The notes: generated by a model from the letters alone, not told the origin. DNA of 64,000 bases from Actinopolymorpha pittospori (GCF_014873875.1 NZ_JADBEM010000001.1:4216001-4280000), one strand, 5' to 3'; numbered from the stretch's first letter, positions 34,745 through 43,378 are shown. Program-made: numbers and translations.

Positions 34745-36508
34745 CTACTTCCGGCCGGTGAAACGGTCGTACTGCTGCTGCTGGATCTCGACCACCCGGT
34801 CGAGCCCCATCCCGTTGATCGTCGAGACGTACTCCTGCCAGTTCCCATCGTCGAGTGGCTGCTGACCCAGGATGAACTTGAGGATGGACTCGTCCCGGTA
34901 GGTCTCGAGGTCCGGCAGGATCCCGGTGAGCTCCTTGGTCTCCTCCGGCGTCGCGAGGATGGTCGGGTACGCGAGCACCATCGACGGTGCGATCTTCTCC
35001 GCGGACGCGAGCCAGTTCTCGTCGGTTCTGGTGACGTCCCACTGGAACTCCGACAGCGGGCCCTTGGCCGCGCGGATCCAGGGTGATGCGTACGGCATGG
35101 CGCCGTGGTAGCGCAGCGCCGCCTGGGGGTCGAGTTCCTGGGGGTTGTCGGTGACCCACGTGGTGAACTCCAACCGACGATCGGCGCCTACGGTGTAGGT
35201 GAGGCCCTCGACGCCGTAGGACACCAGCGTGTTTCCCTCGTCGCTCGCCCACACGTAGTCCAGCCAACGTGCCGCCAGTTGGGGGTTCTCGCACTCTCGG
35301 GTGACGCTGAACCATCCACTGAGGGGGCCGTACCCCTCGTAGTAGGGCTGGGAGACCTGGTCCGAGGTCGGCGGCTTGGCCATCACCCAGTGGGCGTTCT
35401 GCTGACCTGCCGCCGCCTGCGCCTTGTTGTACTCCAGCGTGTGGTTGCTGAAGTCGATGCTGGCGCCGGAGAGGTCGCGGGTCACCTTGCGCAGCACGGC
35501 CTCGCGTTCGGTCTGGTAGAACTGCGGGTCGAGCAACTTCTCCTTGTACAGCCGGTTCAGCCAGGTGAGCAGTTCCTTCAACCGGTCGTCGGTCCACTCG
35601 TAGTAGACCCGGTGGTCGTCGGTGACGTACCACCCACCGCCGTAGAACAGGTGCAGGCCGAGCGCGTTGCCGAACAGGTACGCCGCCTCCGGACCGGTCC
35701 CGATCGTGAGCGGAACCTCGTCCTGTTTGCCGTTGCCGTTCGGGTCCTTCGTCAGGAACGCCGTGAGGACGCGGTGCCACTCATCCAGTGACGTGGGCTC
35801 GGCGAGGTCCAGCTTGTCCAGCCAGTCCTGGCGGATCATCAGCCCGAACGGGTCCGAGTAGGCCGCGTCGGTGACCACCGACGGCAGGGCGTAGATCTCC
35901 CCGCCGGGAGCGGAGATGAGCTTCTTGACGTCGGGGAAGTCGGCGAACAACTTCATGATGTTGGGGGTGTTCTGCTCGTTGAGGTACTTGTTCAACGGTA
36001 CGACGAGCTTCTCGGCACCGGCCCGGACCGGATCCCAGCCCTGCGGCAGCGACACCAGGTCGGGTAGGTTGCGGCCGCTGCCGAGTCGCGGCGCCATCGC
36101 GTCGCTGTACTGCGCGGACGGCGCGACGTCCCAGGTGATGCGGACGCCAGTGCGCTTCTCGATCTCCTGCCACACCGCGAGGTTTTGGGTGTAGCTGCGC
36201 GGTGCGTAACCGTTGTCGGGCGCGGCGAAGGTGAACGTCACCGGCCGGTCGGTGAGCGGCAGCGAGTATCCGGGAGGCCCCGGCACCGTTCCACCGGTGC
36301 TCTGCGCGATGGGATTGTCCGGCACGGGCGGCGCGTCGGGAGTCGCGGACGCCCGGAACGGTCCCTTGGGTGCCTCCTGCTGCCCGGAACCCCCGCTCGA
36401 TCCGCCCCCACCGCCCCCGCTGTTCGATCTCGTGCACCCTGCCAGCGCGATGCCAGCGGCCGACATCGCCGCCGCGGCCAGCAGTCTTCGACGCTCCAGT
36501 CCTGCCAC
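34745..36508 (-). CDS. extracellular solute-binding lipoprotein (LplA-like)
   Basis: A 587-residue lipoprotein: signal with E-R-R-R-L-L and lipobox A-L-A-G-C (Cys25), followed by a Ser/Gly-rich linker (about 28-45). Its size and the mature segment T-F-A-A-P-D-N-G-Y plus W-D-V-A-P-S place it with the large LplA/YtcQ-type binders that serve LplB/LplC permeases and often bring in pectin- or hemicellulose-derived oligosaccharides. Leftward operon with both permeases; a 190-bp gap separates it from the upstream nagB-like gene. Confidence 0.93.
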   Translation of the reverse strand: MAGLERRRLLAAAAMSAAGIALAGCTRSNSGGGGGGSSGGSGQQEAPKGPFRASATPDAPPVPDNPIAQSTGGTVPGPPGYSLPLTDRPVTFTFAAPDNGYAPRSYTQNLAVWQEIEKRTGVRITWDVAPSAQYSDAMAPRLGSGRNLPDLVSLPQGWDPVRAGAEKLVVPLNKYLNEQNTPNIMKLFADFPDVKKLISAPGGEIYALPSVVTDAAYSDPFGLMIRQDWLDKLDLAEPTSLDEWHRVLTAFLTKDPNGNGKQDEVPLTIGTGPEAAYLFGNALGLHLFYGGGWYVTDDHRVYYEWTDDRLKELLTWLNRLYKEKLLDPQFYQTEREAVLRKVTRDLSGASIDFSNHTLEYNKAQAAAGQQNAHWVMAKPPTSDQVSQPYYEGYGPLSGWFSVTRECENPQLAARWLDYVWASDEGNTLVSYGVEGLTYTVGADRRLEFTTWVTDNPQELDPQAALRYHGAMPYASPWIRAAKGPLSEFQWDVTRTDENWLASAEKIAPSMVLAYPTILATPEETKELTGILPDLETYRDESILKFILGQQPLDDGNWQEYVSTINGMGLDRVVEIQQQQYDRFTGRK

Positions 36509-36653
36509 GTCGTCACCTCCACGTAGGGGTGCGCGTCGGTCCTACTGGATCGCCAGGTGCGGTCGGGATGCGATCAGGGACCCCAGCGCGGTTCGGGCGA
36601 GCGGGTGATCACAGGTCGGCACTGCGTCAGGTGCGGATCCGCCTTGTTTCTCG

Positions 36654-36700
36654 GCGGTGTTCCGCGGGTGTTGCTCTGCGGTGTTCCGCCGGGTGTTGCT
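36654..36700. repeat. 22-23 bp tandem repeat at 3' end of nagB-like gene
   Basis: gcggtgttccgcgggtgttgct (split here as positions 36654-36675) recurs at 36678-36700 with one extra c. It touches the nagB-like stop codon and fills part of the gap before the binding-protein gene. Confidence 0.7.
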
Positions 36701-37481
36701 ACACGCTCAGGAGCGCGGCGGACTCGCTGTCGAGGAAGAGTTCGGCGTTCGGCTGTTGTCGCAGGATCGTCGCGGGAACGGCGGGCGAGACCGGCGCGGT
36801 GAACGTCGCCGCGACCGCCTCGGCCTTGCGGCGTTCGGGAACGACGACCTGGATGTGGCGTGGTGCGAGCAGCGCAGGGACGGTGAGGGTGATCGCCTGT
36901 TCGGGAACGGCGGTCACGTCGGGGAAGTGGCCCTCGTCGACCTGTTGCCGGCGGGACCGATCGTCGAGGCTGATGACCCTGGCCCACCGAGGGTCGTCGA
37001 AGTCGGCCTGGTGCGGTTCGTTGAACGCGATGTGCCCGTTCTCCCCGATACCGAGGCAGACGAGGTCGAGCGGCGCCTCGCGAAGCAGCTCTTCGTAGCG
37101 GCGGGCCTCGGCCTCGGGGTCGGTCGTGTCCGCCTGGAGGTAGTGGACGGCGGCCGGGCGCAGCGGCTCGGTGATGTTGCCGGCGATCCAGCGCTGGAAG
37201 CTCGCGGGATGCGTGGGCTCGATGCCGACGTACTCGTCCATGTGGAAGACCGTGACGGCCTCCCATGGGACGTCCTTCTCCTCGGTGAGCGCGCGGACGA
37301 AGGGGAGCTGGGAGTTGCCGGTGGCGATGATGACGCGGGCCTGCCCGCCGGCGGCGACCGCGTTCCGTACGATCTCGGCCGTGTTGCGTGCCGCGGCCCG
37401 CCCCAGTGCCTCCGCGGACTCGAACACCCGGGCACGCATCTGACCAGCGGTGAGCTCCGACCCTGCCGTGACCTCCGCCAT
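36699..37481 (-). CDS. glucosamine-6-phosphate deaminase / NagB-like sugar-phosphate isomerase
   Basis: A 260-residue cytoplasmic protein of the NagB/6-phosphogluconolactonase fold. Seen: F-H-M-D-E-Y (79-84) with the catalytic Asp82, and G-I-G-E-N-G-H-I-A-F-N-E-P (144-156). In the E. coli enzyme the second motif has Asp before Gly-His; here it is Asn148, a variant common in NagB-like paralogs, so the exact substrate may not be glucosamine-6-phosphate. It heads the leftward importer operon and faces a LacI gene across a shared operator. Confidence 0.85.
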   Translation of the reverse strand: MAEVTAGSELTAGQMRARVFESAEALGRAAARNTAEIVRNAVAAGGQARVIIATGNSQLPFVRALTEEKDVPWEAVTVFHMDEYVGIEPTHPASFQRWIAGNITEPLRPAAVHYLQADTTDPEAEARRYEELLREAPLDLVCLGIGENGHIAFNEPHQADFDDPRWARVISLDDRSRRQQVDEGHFPDVTAVPEQAITLTVPALLAPRHIQVVVPERRKAEAVAATFTAPVSPAVPATILRQQPNAELFLDSESAALLSV

Positions 37482-37540
37482 ACCAGTCCTTCCTCCCGAG
37501 CCGGAGCAGACGGATCCCGTCCAGGACCCGCGATGGACAA

Positions 37541-37555
37541 TAATGCAAGCGCTTG
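37541..37555. promoter_or_regulatory. LacI operator (site 1)
   Basis: taatgcaagcgcttg contains the palindrome caagcgcttg (37546-37555), the classic CG-centred LacI-family site. It is 60 bp upstream of the nagB-like start and 70 bp upstream of lacI. The identical 15-mer occurs at 41189-41203. Confidence 0.8.
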
Positions 37556-37571
37556 TCTTCGTACAGGGAGC

Positions 37572-37581
37572 GCAACCGCTT
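37572..37581. promoter_or_regulatory. secondary LacI-like site
   Basis: gcaaccgctt lies 16 bp beyond site 1, within the same nagB/lacI divergent region, and is identical to the element at 16769-16778 before the PL6 lyase. Confidence 0.35.
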
Positions 37582-37624
37582 CGCTAGCATCTGGTGATTC
37601 CGAAACCGGTACCGGAGGTCGACC

Positions 37625-38623
37625 GTGGCCGTCACGCTCGCCGACGTCGCGCAGGCGTGTGGTATCTCGCCGTCCACGGTGTCACGCGCGCTGGCGGGCT
37701 CGCCCAAGGTTCGCCCGAGCACACGCGAGCACATCCGGCGGGTGGCGGAGCAGATGGGGTACGCACCCAACCGGATCGCGCGCTCGCTGTCGATGGGCCG
37801 CACCGGCGCCATCGGGGTGATCGTCCCGGACATCGCCAACCCGTTCTTCCCGCCCATCATCAAGGCCATCCAGGCCCGCGCCGCCCGCAAGGACACCGCC
37901 GTCCTGCTGGTCGACACCGACGAGCACGCGGGCGACGAGCTCGAACGCGCCCGGGTCCTCGCTCGCCAGGTCGACGGCCTCGTCCTGGTGTCGCCGCGCA
38001 CTCCGGAGGACCAGCTCGCGGAGTTCGTACGGCTCGCGCCCGTGGTGTTCGTCAACCGCCGGGTCGAGGGCGCGGCATGCGTCCTCATCGAGAACGCCGA
38101 CGGCCTCCAGCAGGCGGTCCAGCACCTCACCGCCCTTGGCCACCAGCGGATCTGCTACCTCGCCGGGCCCCGTCGGTCCTGGTCCAACCGGCAGCGGCGG
38201 GCCTCGCTCGCGGCGGCGTGCGCGGAGTTCGGTGTGGAGTTGAGCGAGTTCGGTCCGTTCGAACCACAGATGCAGGCGGGCGTACGCGCCGCGGACCTGG
38301 TGCGGGCAAGCGGATACACCGCGGTCATCGCCTACGACGACCTGATCGCCCTCGGCCTGATGGCACGGCTCGCCGAGCACCGGATGCGGGTGGGTCGCGA
38401 CATCAGCGTGATCGGTGTCGACGACAGCCCGATGTCCGGCCTGGCCTATCCGACCCTGACCTCGATCCACGTGCCCGGCGCCGAGGCCGGCTCCGTCGCT
38501 GTCGACCTGCTGCTGCGCCGGCTCGACCAGCCTGGTTCCGACCCCGCCGTCATCGAGCTCGAGACGCACCTCGTCATCCGCGGCTCGACGGGTTCGGTCC
38601 GGTTGGATCCGCTGCCGACGTGA
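37625..38623 (+). CDS. LacI family transcriptional regulator
   Basis: A 332-residue repressor. The HTH (residues 3-50: L-A-D-V-A-Q-A-C-G-I-S-P-S-T-V-S-R-A-L, then a hinge helix) is followed by a periplasmic-binding-protein-like effector domain with I-G-V-I-V-P-D-I-A-N-P-F-F and V-I-G-V-D-D-S-P-M. GTG 37625 follows ccggaggtc. Divergent from the nagB-like gene with palindromes between them. The repeated 15-bp operator suggests it also controls the hydrolase/oxidoreductase pair at 38.6-41.1 kb. Confidence 0.94.
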   Translation: MAVTLADVAQACGISPSTVSRALAGSPKVRPSTREHIRRVAEQMGYAPNRIARSLSMGRTGAIGVIVPDIANPFFPPIIKAIQARAARKDTAVLLVDTDEHAGDELERARVLARQVDGLVLVSPRTPEDQLAEFVRLAPVVFVNRRVEGAACVLIENADGLQQAVQHLTALGHQRICYLAGPRRSWSNRQRRASLAAACAEFGVELSEFGPFEPQMQAGVRAADLVRASGYTAVIAYDDLIALGLMARLAEHRMRVGRDISVIGVDDSPMSGLAYPTLTSIHVPGAEAGSVAVDLLLRRLDQPGSDPAVIELETHLVIRGSTGSVRLDPLPT

Positions 38624-38630
38624 GTGTCGC

Positions 38631-40052
38631 TCACGGCGACCGGACGTCTCCGAGCAGTTCGTCGATGCTGTAGGGCCGGTTGTCGGCGACCGATCGCCAC
38701 ACCGCTTCGCCCATCGCGACCGCAACCGCTCCCTGACGGCTGTCGGCCATGATGCGAAGGTCCCTGGACTCCTGCGACGGGCCGAGCAGGAGGTCCCGGC
38801 GGATCAGCGGGTCCGCACCACCGTGACTTCCCCTGCCGGTCACGACGTCGTGGCGCTGTCGCGGTCCGAACATCGGGTAGTAGAGGATCTCGGCGGATTC
38901 CGCCGTCTCGCCCCGACCGTCCCGGAAGTCGACGCTGCACGCTTCGATCCGCCCGTGGGTACCGTTGATCGCGAGGCGGTAACCCTCCCACGCGCCGGAG
39001 AAGGTGACGGAGTAGCTGAGGCTCGCTCCGCGTCGGTAGCGGACGACCGCGGAGTAGGTGTCCTCGATGTCGATCTCCGGGTCGTAGATCCAGTTCTGCT
39101 CACCGGGCGGGTACTGCACGTCGTAGGGCAGGCCGTGCAGGCCGCTCCGCGGTTTGAGGTGGTCGTCGTCCGGCACCTCGCCGTCCGCGAGCCAGCGCAG
39201 GTGGTACGGACACTGCTGGCGCTGCGCGCGCGCAGAGGGCTCCGCACCATCACCGCGATCGGCATCGGCGGCGCCGTCACGGTTGGCCGGGTTGTGCGGG
39301 CTCTCCGGCCCGTAGAAGTTGAGCGCACCGTAGGCGAAGACCTGCTCGGGTGTGTCGTCGAGCAGCCAGGTGACCATGTCGAAGTGGTGGCACGCCTTGT
39401 GGATCGACAGCCCGCCCGACCAGGCTCGCCGGCGGTTCCAGCGGTGGAAGTAGCTCGAGCCGTGGAAGGTGTCCACGCTCCACGTGAGGTCGACGCTCGT
39501 GACCCGGCCGACCAGGCCGTCCAGCATCATCCGTTTCAACTGCCTGGTGCGTGGTGTATAACGCAGGTTGTGCGCCACCCGAACGCTGCCGCGGCTTCGT
39601 CGCTCGGCCTCCAGAATCGCCTGGACCTGGGCGCAGCTCGCCGCCATCGGCTTCTCGGTGATGACGTCGAGGTCGCGCGCGAGCGCCGCCGTCACGTAGT
39701 CGGCGTGGGTGTAGTCGGGTGAGGTGACCAACACGACCTCGGGGGCCGTCTCGTCCACCATGCGGTCGAAGTCGTCCGGCAGGTACGACGGGACGCCGGC
39801 GCCGGTGAGCTCGTTGAACCGCGCCACCCGCGCCGGGTCGATGTCGACGATCGCCACCAGTTCGCCGTAGCGGGACATGTCCGCGCCGCTACCGGCGTCG
39901 CCACCAGATTCGCCACCGGCCTTGCCCAGTCCGAGCAGCGGACCCACGAAGAGGGACAGACCGCGGTTGGAGAGCCCGCACACGGCGTAACGGGTCCGCC
40001 GGGCGGAGGCCGCCTGCTGGGCCACGTCCGCATCGGTCGTCGGGACGGTCAT
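38631..40052 (-). CDS. Gfo/Idh/MocA family oxidoreductase
   Basis: A 473-residue NAD(P)-dependent sugar or cyclitol dehydrogenase-type protein. The N-terminal Rossmann fold starts Y-A-V-C-G-L-S-N-R-G; V-I-T-E-K-P-M-A-A holds the catalytic Lys; G-G-L-S-I-H-K-A-C-H-H-F-D carries the C-domain histidines. It is about 100 residues longer than usual; the extra part includes a charged insert near 250-290 (D-G-A-A-D-A-D-R-G-D-G-A). The start overlaps the upstream hydrolase stop by 4 bp (tcat), so they are translationally coupled. Confidence 0.92.
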   Translation of the reverse strand: MTVPTTDADVAQQAASARRTRYAVCGLSNRGLSLFVGPLLGLGKAGGESGGDAGSGADMSRYGELVAIVDIDPARVARFNELTGAGVPSYLPDDFDRMVDETAPEVVLVTSPDYTHADYVTAALARDLDVITEKPMAASCAQVQAILEAERRSRGSVRVAHNLRYTPRTRQLKRMMLDGLVGRVTSVDLTWSVDTFHGSSYFHRWNRRRAWSGGLSIHKACHHFDMVTWLLDDTPEQVFAYGALNFYGPESPHNPANRDGAADADRGDGAEPSARAQRQQCPYHLRWLADGEVPDDDHLKPRSGLHGLPYDVQYPPGEQNWIYDPEIDIEDTYSAVVRYRRGASLSYSVTFSGAWEGYRLAINGTHGRIEACSVDFRDGRGETAESAEILYYPMFGPRQRHDVVTGRGSHGGADPLIRRDLLLGPSQESRDLRIMADSRQGAVAVAMGEAVWRSVADNRPYSIDELLGDVRSP

Positions 40053-41110
40053 GGGAGCGCTCCCAGGTGGCGGGAGAAGAAGGCGACCGAACGGTTGCCG
40101 CCCCAACCGTGCCCGCCGGGAAACAGGTCCAGCTCGAGTCGGTCGGAGGCGCCGGCCGCACGGTAGATCTCGGCGACCTGGGAGTAGCACGCCATCGCCG
40201 ACTCGAGCCGGAAGCACTGGTCGTAGGTGCCGATGTCGACCAGCAGTGGCCGTGGGGCAAGGAGGCCCTGCAGGTCCGACACGTCGACCAGACCGTAGAG
40301 ACCGGGGGTGATCTGGGAACCGCAGAAGTTCAGGTCCCGGAAGGCGAAGAACTCGAACAGGTCGCTGTAGCAGATGATCTCGACGGCTTTCAGACGCTCG
40401 TCGGCGAGCGCACTCCACAGGGTCATCGTGCCGCCACCCGACAGGCCCATCACGCCGAGTTGGTCCGCGTCGACGAAGGGCAGCGTGGCCACGAAGTCGA
40501 CGAGCGCTCGGCCGTGCGCGAGATTGATCCCGAGTGGTGTCATCCCGAGCATGGTGGCCTGAAGGTAATAGAGGTTGCACCAGTCCCGGCCGCGGGCGAG
40601 GTTGCGATGGTGGGGCTTGGCGCTGTCGTCCTGGTCGCCGTAGCCCATCCAGTCGATGCCGAAGGTGACGAACCCCTGCTCGGCCAGTTGCCGGCCGTAG
40701 GAGGTGTTGAGCTCGCTGTCGGTGTCGCGGTAGGCCGAGGAGGAGTCGTTGCCCATGACGACTTCCTTGCCGCCCTGACTGTGCCCGTGCCAGCACAGGA
40801 TCCCCGGGCGCCGCTGGGACGGATCAGAGCCGGCGGGGCGATTGACGTAGGCGTAGGCGGTGAGGTGGGCGCTGACGGGGACCGCCCAGCGCTGCGTGAC
40901 GACCTCGCCCTGCTGCCACTCCGCGACGAGTTCGGCGTCGGCCGTCGCCGGCGCCGGTGGTCGGCCGAGGGTCGCGAGAACCTCGGACAGGGTCTCCGCT
41001 CGCCACTTCTCGACGTCGCGGCCCGGCGTGTAGCGGTGCGTGGGTTCGTGTTCCCGGGCGAGTGCCAGGAACATCTCGTAGGGGCTCGTGTTGCCCGTGC
41101 CGGCGGCCAT
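40049..41110 (-). CDS. alpha/beta hydrolase (dienelactone hydrolase/acetyl-xylan-esterase-like)
   Basis: A 353-residue cytoplasmic hydrolase. Oxyanion segment L-C-W-H-G-H (105-110); nucleophile elbow G-L-S-G-G-G (222-227, Ser224); the likely catalytic His334 in G-G-H-G-W. Such proteins are esterases of the Abhydrolase_7 type. The start at 41110 fits gggaggg 10 bp upstream; the in-frame ATG at 41119 and another at 41143 are less good. The pair with the oxidoreductase is preceded by the LacI operator at 41189-41203, so it may remove acyl groups from an imported sugar. Confidence 0.88.
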   Translation of the reverse strand: MAAGTGNTSPYEMFLALAREHEPTHRYTPGRDVEKWRAETLSEVLATLGRPPAPATADAELVAEWQQGEVVTQRWAVPVSAHLTAYAYVNRPAGSDPSQRRPGILCWHGHSQGGKEVVMGNDSSSAYRDTDSELNTSYGRQLAEQGFVTFGIDWMGYGDQDDSAKPHHRNLARGRDWCNLYYLQATMLGMTPLGINLAHGRALVDFVATLPFVDADQLGVMGLSGGGTMTLWSALADERLKAVEIICYSDLFEFFAFRDLNFCGSQITPGLYGLVDVSDLQGLLAPRPLLVDIGTYDQCFRLESAMACYSQVAEIYRAAGASDRLELDLFPGGHGWGGNRSVAFFSRHLGALP

Positions 41111-41485
41111 GCCAGTCATTCCCTCCCGACCTGTCGATCTCAACCGATCGGTGTCAACGGACCCACGGCTGGGGTCCGTGAAAGACGGTAATGCAAGCGC
41201 TTGCCCGGGTCCAGGTCGGTTGGTCGCGGCGTCGTCGATCCGGCCGAAGCCGGTCGCGCCGGTGGCGTGACGTGCACCGAGTGGCCGCCGGACGCCGAAC
41301 CGAGAGGAGCGATGCCTCGCCGCGAGCTGCCCGATTGGCCTGAATCACCCGCGCCGCGGTGTTCGGTGCCGAAGTCCTGACCGGCGAGGACCGACGTCAT
41401 CGCGATCCAGGGCGGTTTCGGTGCCGACGAAGGAGGGTGAACACTGGGGCGAGGAGCTTGTTCGTCCGTCGGCCCAGCGCATGGG
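41111..41485. other. divergent intergenic region before hydrolase and phosphate permease
   Basis: 375 bp without a gene. It holds the second LacI operator (41189-41203) for the leftward pair. The right half must carry the phosphate permease promoter; only one gttcacc-like unit (41436-41442, reverse strand) resembles a PHO box, too little to call. Confidence 0.55.
41189..41203. promoter_or_regulatory. LacI operator (site 2)
   Basis: taatgcaagcgcttg, identical to site 1, is here extended to the perfect 12-bp palindrome gcaagcgcttgc (41193-41204). It lies 79 bp upstream of the hydrolase start. Confidence 0.8.
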
Positions 41486-42637
41486 ATGGGGCACGTGGAA
41501 ATCGCACTCCTGGTGATTGTCGTGGTGGCGGCGCTCGCGTTCGACTTCACGAACGGCTTTCACGACACGGCCAACGCGATGGCTACATCCATCGCATCAG
41601 GCGCGCTCCGACCACGAATCGCCGTGCTGATATCAGCGGTGCTGAACCTTCTCGGCGCATTCCTGTCGATCAAGGTGGCGTCGACCATCGCCTCCGGGAT
41701 CGTCGACGCCGGCGCGACGTCGGCATCGGTGGTCTTCTCCGGACTGGTCGGCGCCATCGTGTGGAACCTGATCACCTGGTACCTCGGCCTTCCCTCGAGT
41801 TCGTCGCACGCCCTCATCGGTGGCGTGGTCGGCGCGACGCTTGTGGCGGTGGGAAGTCGGGCGGTCAACGTGCCCGGAATCGTCTCCGACGTGCTCGTTC
41901 CCGCGGCGGTGGCACCCGTGCTCGCGGCGCTGGTCGCGGCGGTGGCGACGTTCATCGCCTACCTCGCCGTGCGGAAGGTCGGAGCGAAGCGCTCGCGGCG
42001 AGGGTTCCGTTACGGCCAGATCGTGTCGGCCTCGTTGGTGTCGCTGGCACACGGAACCAACGACGCGCAGAAGACGATGGGCGTCATCACCCTGGCGTTG
42101 ATCGCCGGAGGAACGTTGGCGCCGAACTCCCATCCACCGCTGTGGGTGATCATCTCCGCGGGCTCGGCGATAGCGCTGGGCACCTATTTCGGCGGATGGC
42201 GGGTCATCAGGACGGTCGGCACGCGGTTGACCGAGATCAGCACCCCGCAGGGGTTCGCTTCGGAAACGTGTGCGAGTGCCGTCATCCTCGCGTCGTCCCA
42301 CTTCGGCTTTCCGCTCTCGACCACACATGTCTGCGCCGGCGGCGTGGTCGGAGCCGGTATCGGCCGCCGGCACGCGCAGGTGCAGTGGGGAATGGCGGGC
42401 CGGATGGTGGCCGGCTGGCTGGTCACGCTCCCCGCGGCCGGCGCCATCGGCGCCTTCGTGGCGTGGAGTTCCGGACTTGTCGGGGGCATCGTCGGTGTGC
42501 TGGTGGTCGCCGCCGCCACCCTCGCGGTCGCGGCCGGGCTCTACCTCGCCTCGCGGCGGAGCGCGGTCGGTCCGGACAACATCAACAAGGTCAGCCTGCC
42601 GCAGTCGACGACCGGCTCAGAGGAACGGGCGGCGTGA
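41486..42637 (+). CDS. inorganic phosphate transporter, PiT family
   Basis: A 383-residue membrane permease for metal-phosphate/proton symport. Both signature repeats are visible: F-D-F-T-N-G-F-H-D-T-A-N-A-M-A-T (near 17-32) and S-L-A-H-G-T-N-D-A-Q-K-T-M-G (near 186-199), with about ten hydrophobic segments. ATG 41486 is chosen over 41481 because it gives the family N-terminus. A small membrane gene overlaps its stop by 4 bp. Confidence 0.95.
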   Translation: MGHVEIALLVIVVVAALAFDFTNGFHDTANAMATSIASGALRPRIAVLISAVLNLLGAFLSIKVASTIASGIVDAGATSASVVFSGLVGAIVWNLITWYLGLPSSSSHALIGGVVGATLVAVGSRAVNVPGIVSDVLVPAAVAPVLAALVAAVATFIAYLAVRKVGAKRSRRGFRYGQIVSASLVSLAHGTNDAQKTMGVITLALIAGGTLAPNSHPPLWVIISAGSAIALGTYFGGWRVIRTVGTRLTEISTPQGFASETCASAVILASSHFGFPLSTTHVCAGGVVGAGIGRRHAQVQWGMAGRMVAGWLVTLPAAGAIGAFVAWSSGLVGGIVGVLVVAAATLAVAAGLYLASRRSAVGPDNINKVSLPQSTTGSEERAA

Positions 42638-42867
42638 TCATGGGCTCGCTGGTCGACGTCACGGCACTCTGGCAGGTGTGCGTCATCGCCGTCGTCGGGG
42701 GCGTCGGCATCGTCGCGCTCTTCTCCCTCGGCATCGTCGGCATGAACGTCTTCACCGTGCGCCGGACTGGTTCAGCTGCGGTGCTCGGCCTCGCCGCGGC
42801 GTGTGTGTGCTTCCTGCTCAGCCTCGCCGCCGTCGTGCTCGGCGTCTGGGTGATGCTCGACAAGTGA
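42634..42867 (+). CDS. small membrane protein coupled to PiT transporter
   Basis: A 77-residue protein of two membrane segments (about 12-34 and 48-72) joined by a basic loop V-R-R-T-G. GTG 42634 overlaps the PiT stop codon (gtga); ATG 42640 is an alternative two codons later. The overlap and its presence after a phosphate permease suggest an accessory subunit or regulator; function unknown. Confidence 0.8.
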   Translation: MIMGSLVDVTALWQVCVIAVVGGVGIVALFSLGIVGMNVFTVRRTGSAAVLGLAAACVCFLLSLAAVVLGVWVMLDK

Positions 42868-42916
42868 GCGGCCGCTCGGATGGTGGCCGGGCGAGGCGCC
42901 TTCGAACCCGCGCGAC

Positions 42917-43378
42917 TCAGGCCGGGCTGATCGCGGGACTGCGCAGGTGCTCGTAGACGACGCTGGTGCGGACGTCGGCGACCTCGGGGCGTTGGGTGAG
43001 TCGGTCGATGACGAACGCGTAGAGGCTGTTGTTGTCGGGGACGGCGACGTGGATCAGGAAGTCCTCGGAGCCGGAGACGACGAAGACCCCGATGGTGTCA
43101 GGTAGCTGGCGGACCCAGTTGCGAAACGCCTCGATCACCGGGCGGGACGGCGGCCGGATCCGCACCGCGATCAGCGCCTGGACCGGACGCCCGATCGCGG
43201 GCAGGTCGACGTCGAGGATGGCGCCCCGGATGATCCCGCGCTCCCGGAGTGAGCGGGTGCGGTCGAGAGCAGTCGTGGGGGAGACCCCGACGGCCGCGGC
43301 GATGTCGCGGTTGGTCCGCCGTGCGTCGCGCTGGAGCTCCCGCAGGATCGCCGTATCAAGTTCGTCCAGATCTGCCAT
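42917..43378 (-). CDS. Lrp/AsnC family transcriptional regulator
   Basis: A 153-residue feast/famine-type regulator. The N-terminal HTH (L-D-E-L-D-T-A-I-L-R-E-L-Q-R-D-A-R-R-T-N-R-D-I-A) is followed by a RAM effector domain (V-Q-A-L-I-A-V-R-I, G-S-E-D-F-L-I-H-V-A-V). It is divergent from the DUF2000 gene by about 100 bp and is likely its regulator, as is common for Lrp regulators and a neighbouring amino-acid-related gene. Confidence 0.94.
   Translation of the reverse strand: MADLDELDTAILRELQRDARRTNRDIAAAVGVSPTTALDRTRSLRERGIIRGAILDVDLPAIGRPVQALIAVRIRPPSRPVIEAFRNWVRQLPDTIGVFVVSGSEDFLIHVAVPDNNSLYAFVIDRLTQRPEVADVRTSVVYEHLRSPAISPA

Noticed and set aside
36699..37481. Firm nagB name for the deaminase-like gene
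   Set aside because: The second active-site motif has Asn where the E. coli enzyme has Asp, and the neighbourhood is not a clear amino-sugar pathway; kept as NagB-like.
41436..41442. Possible PHO box upstream of the PiT gene
   Set aside because: Only one gttcacc-like unit on the reverse strand; the expected second unit at 11-bp spacing is not there.
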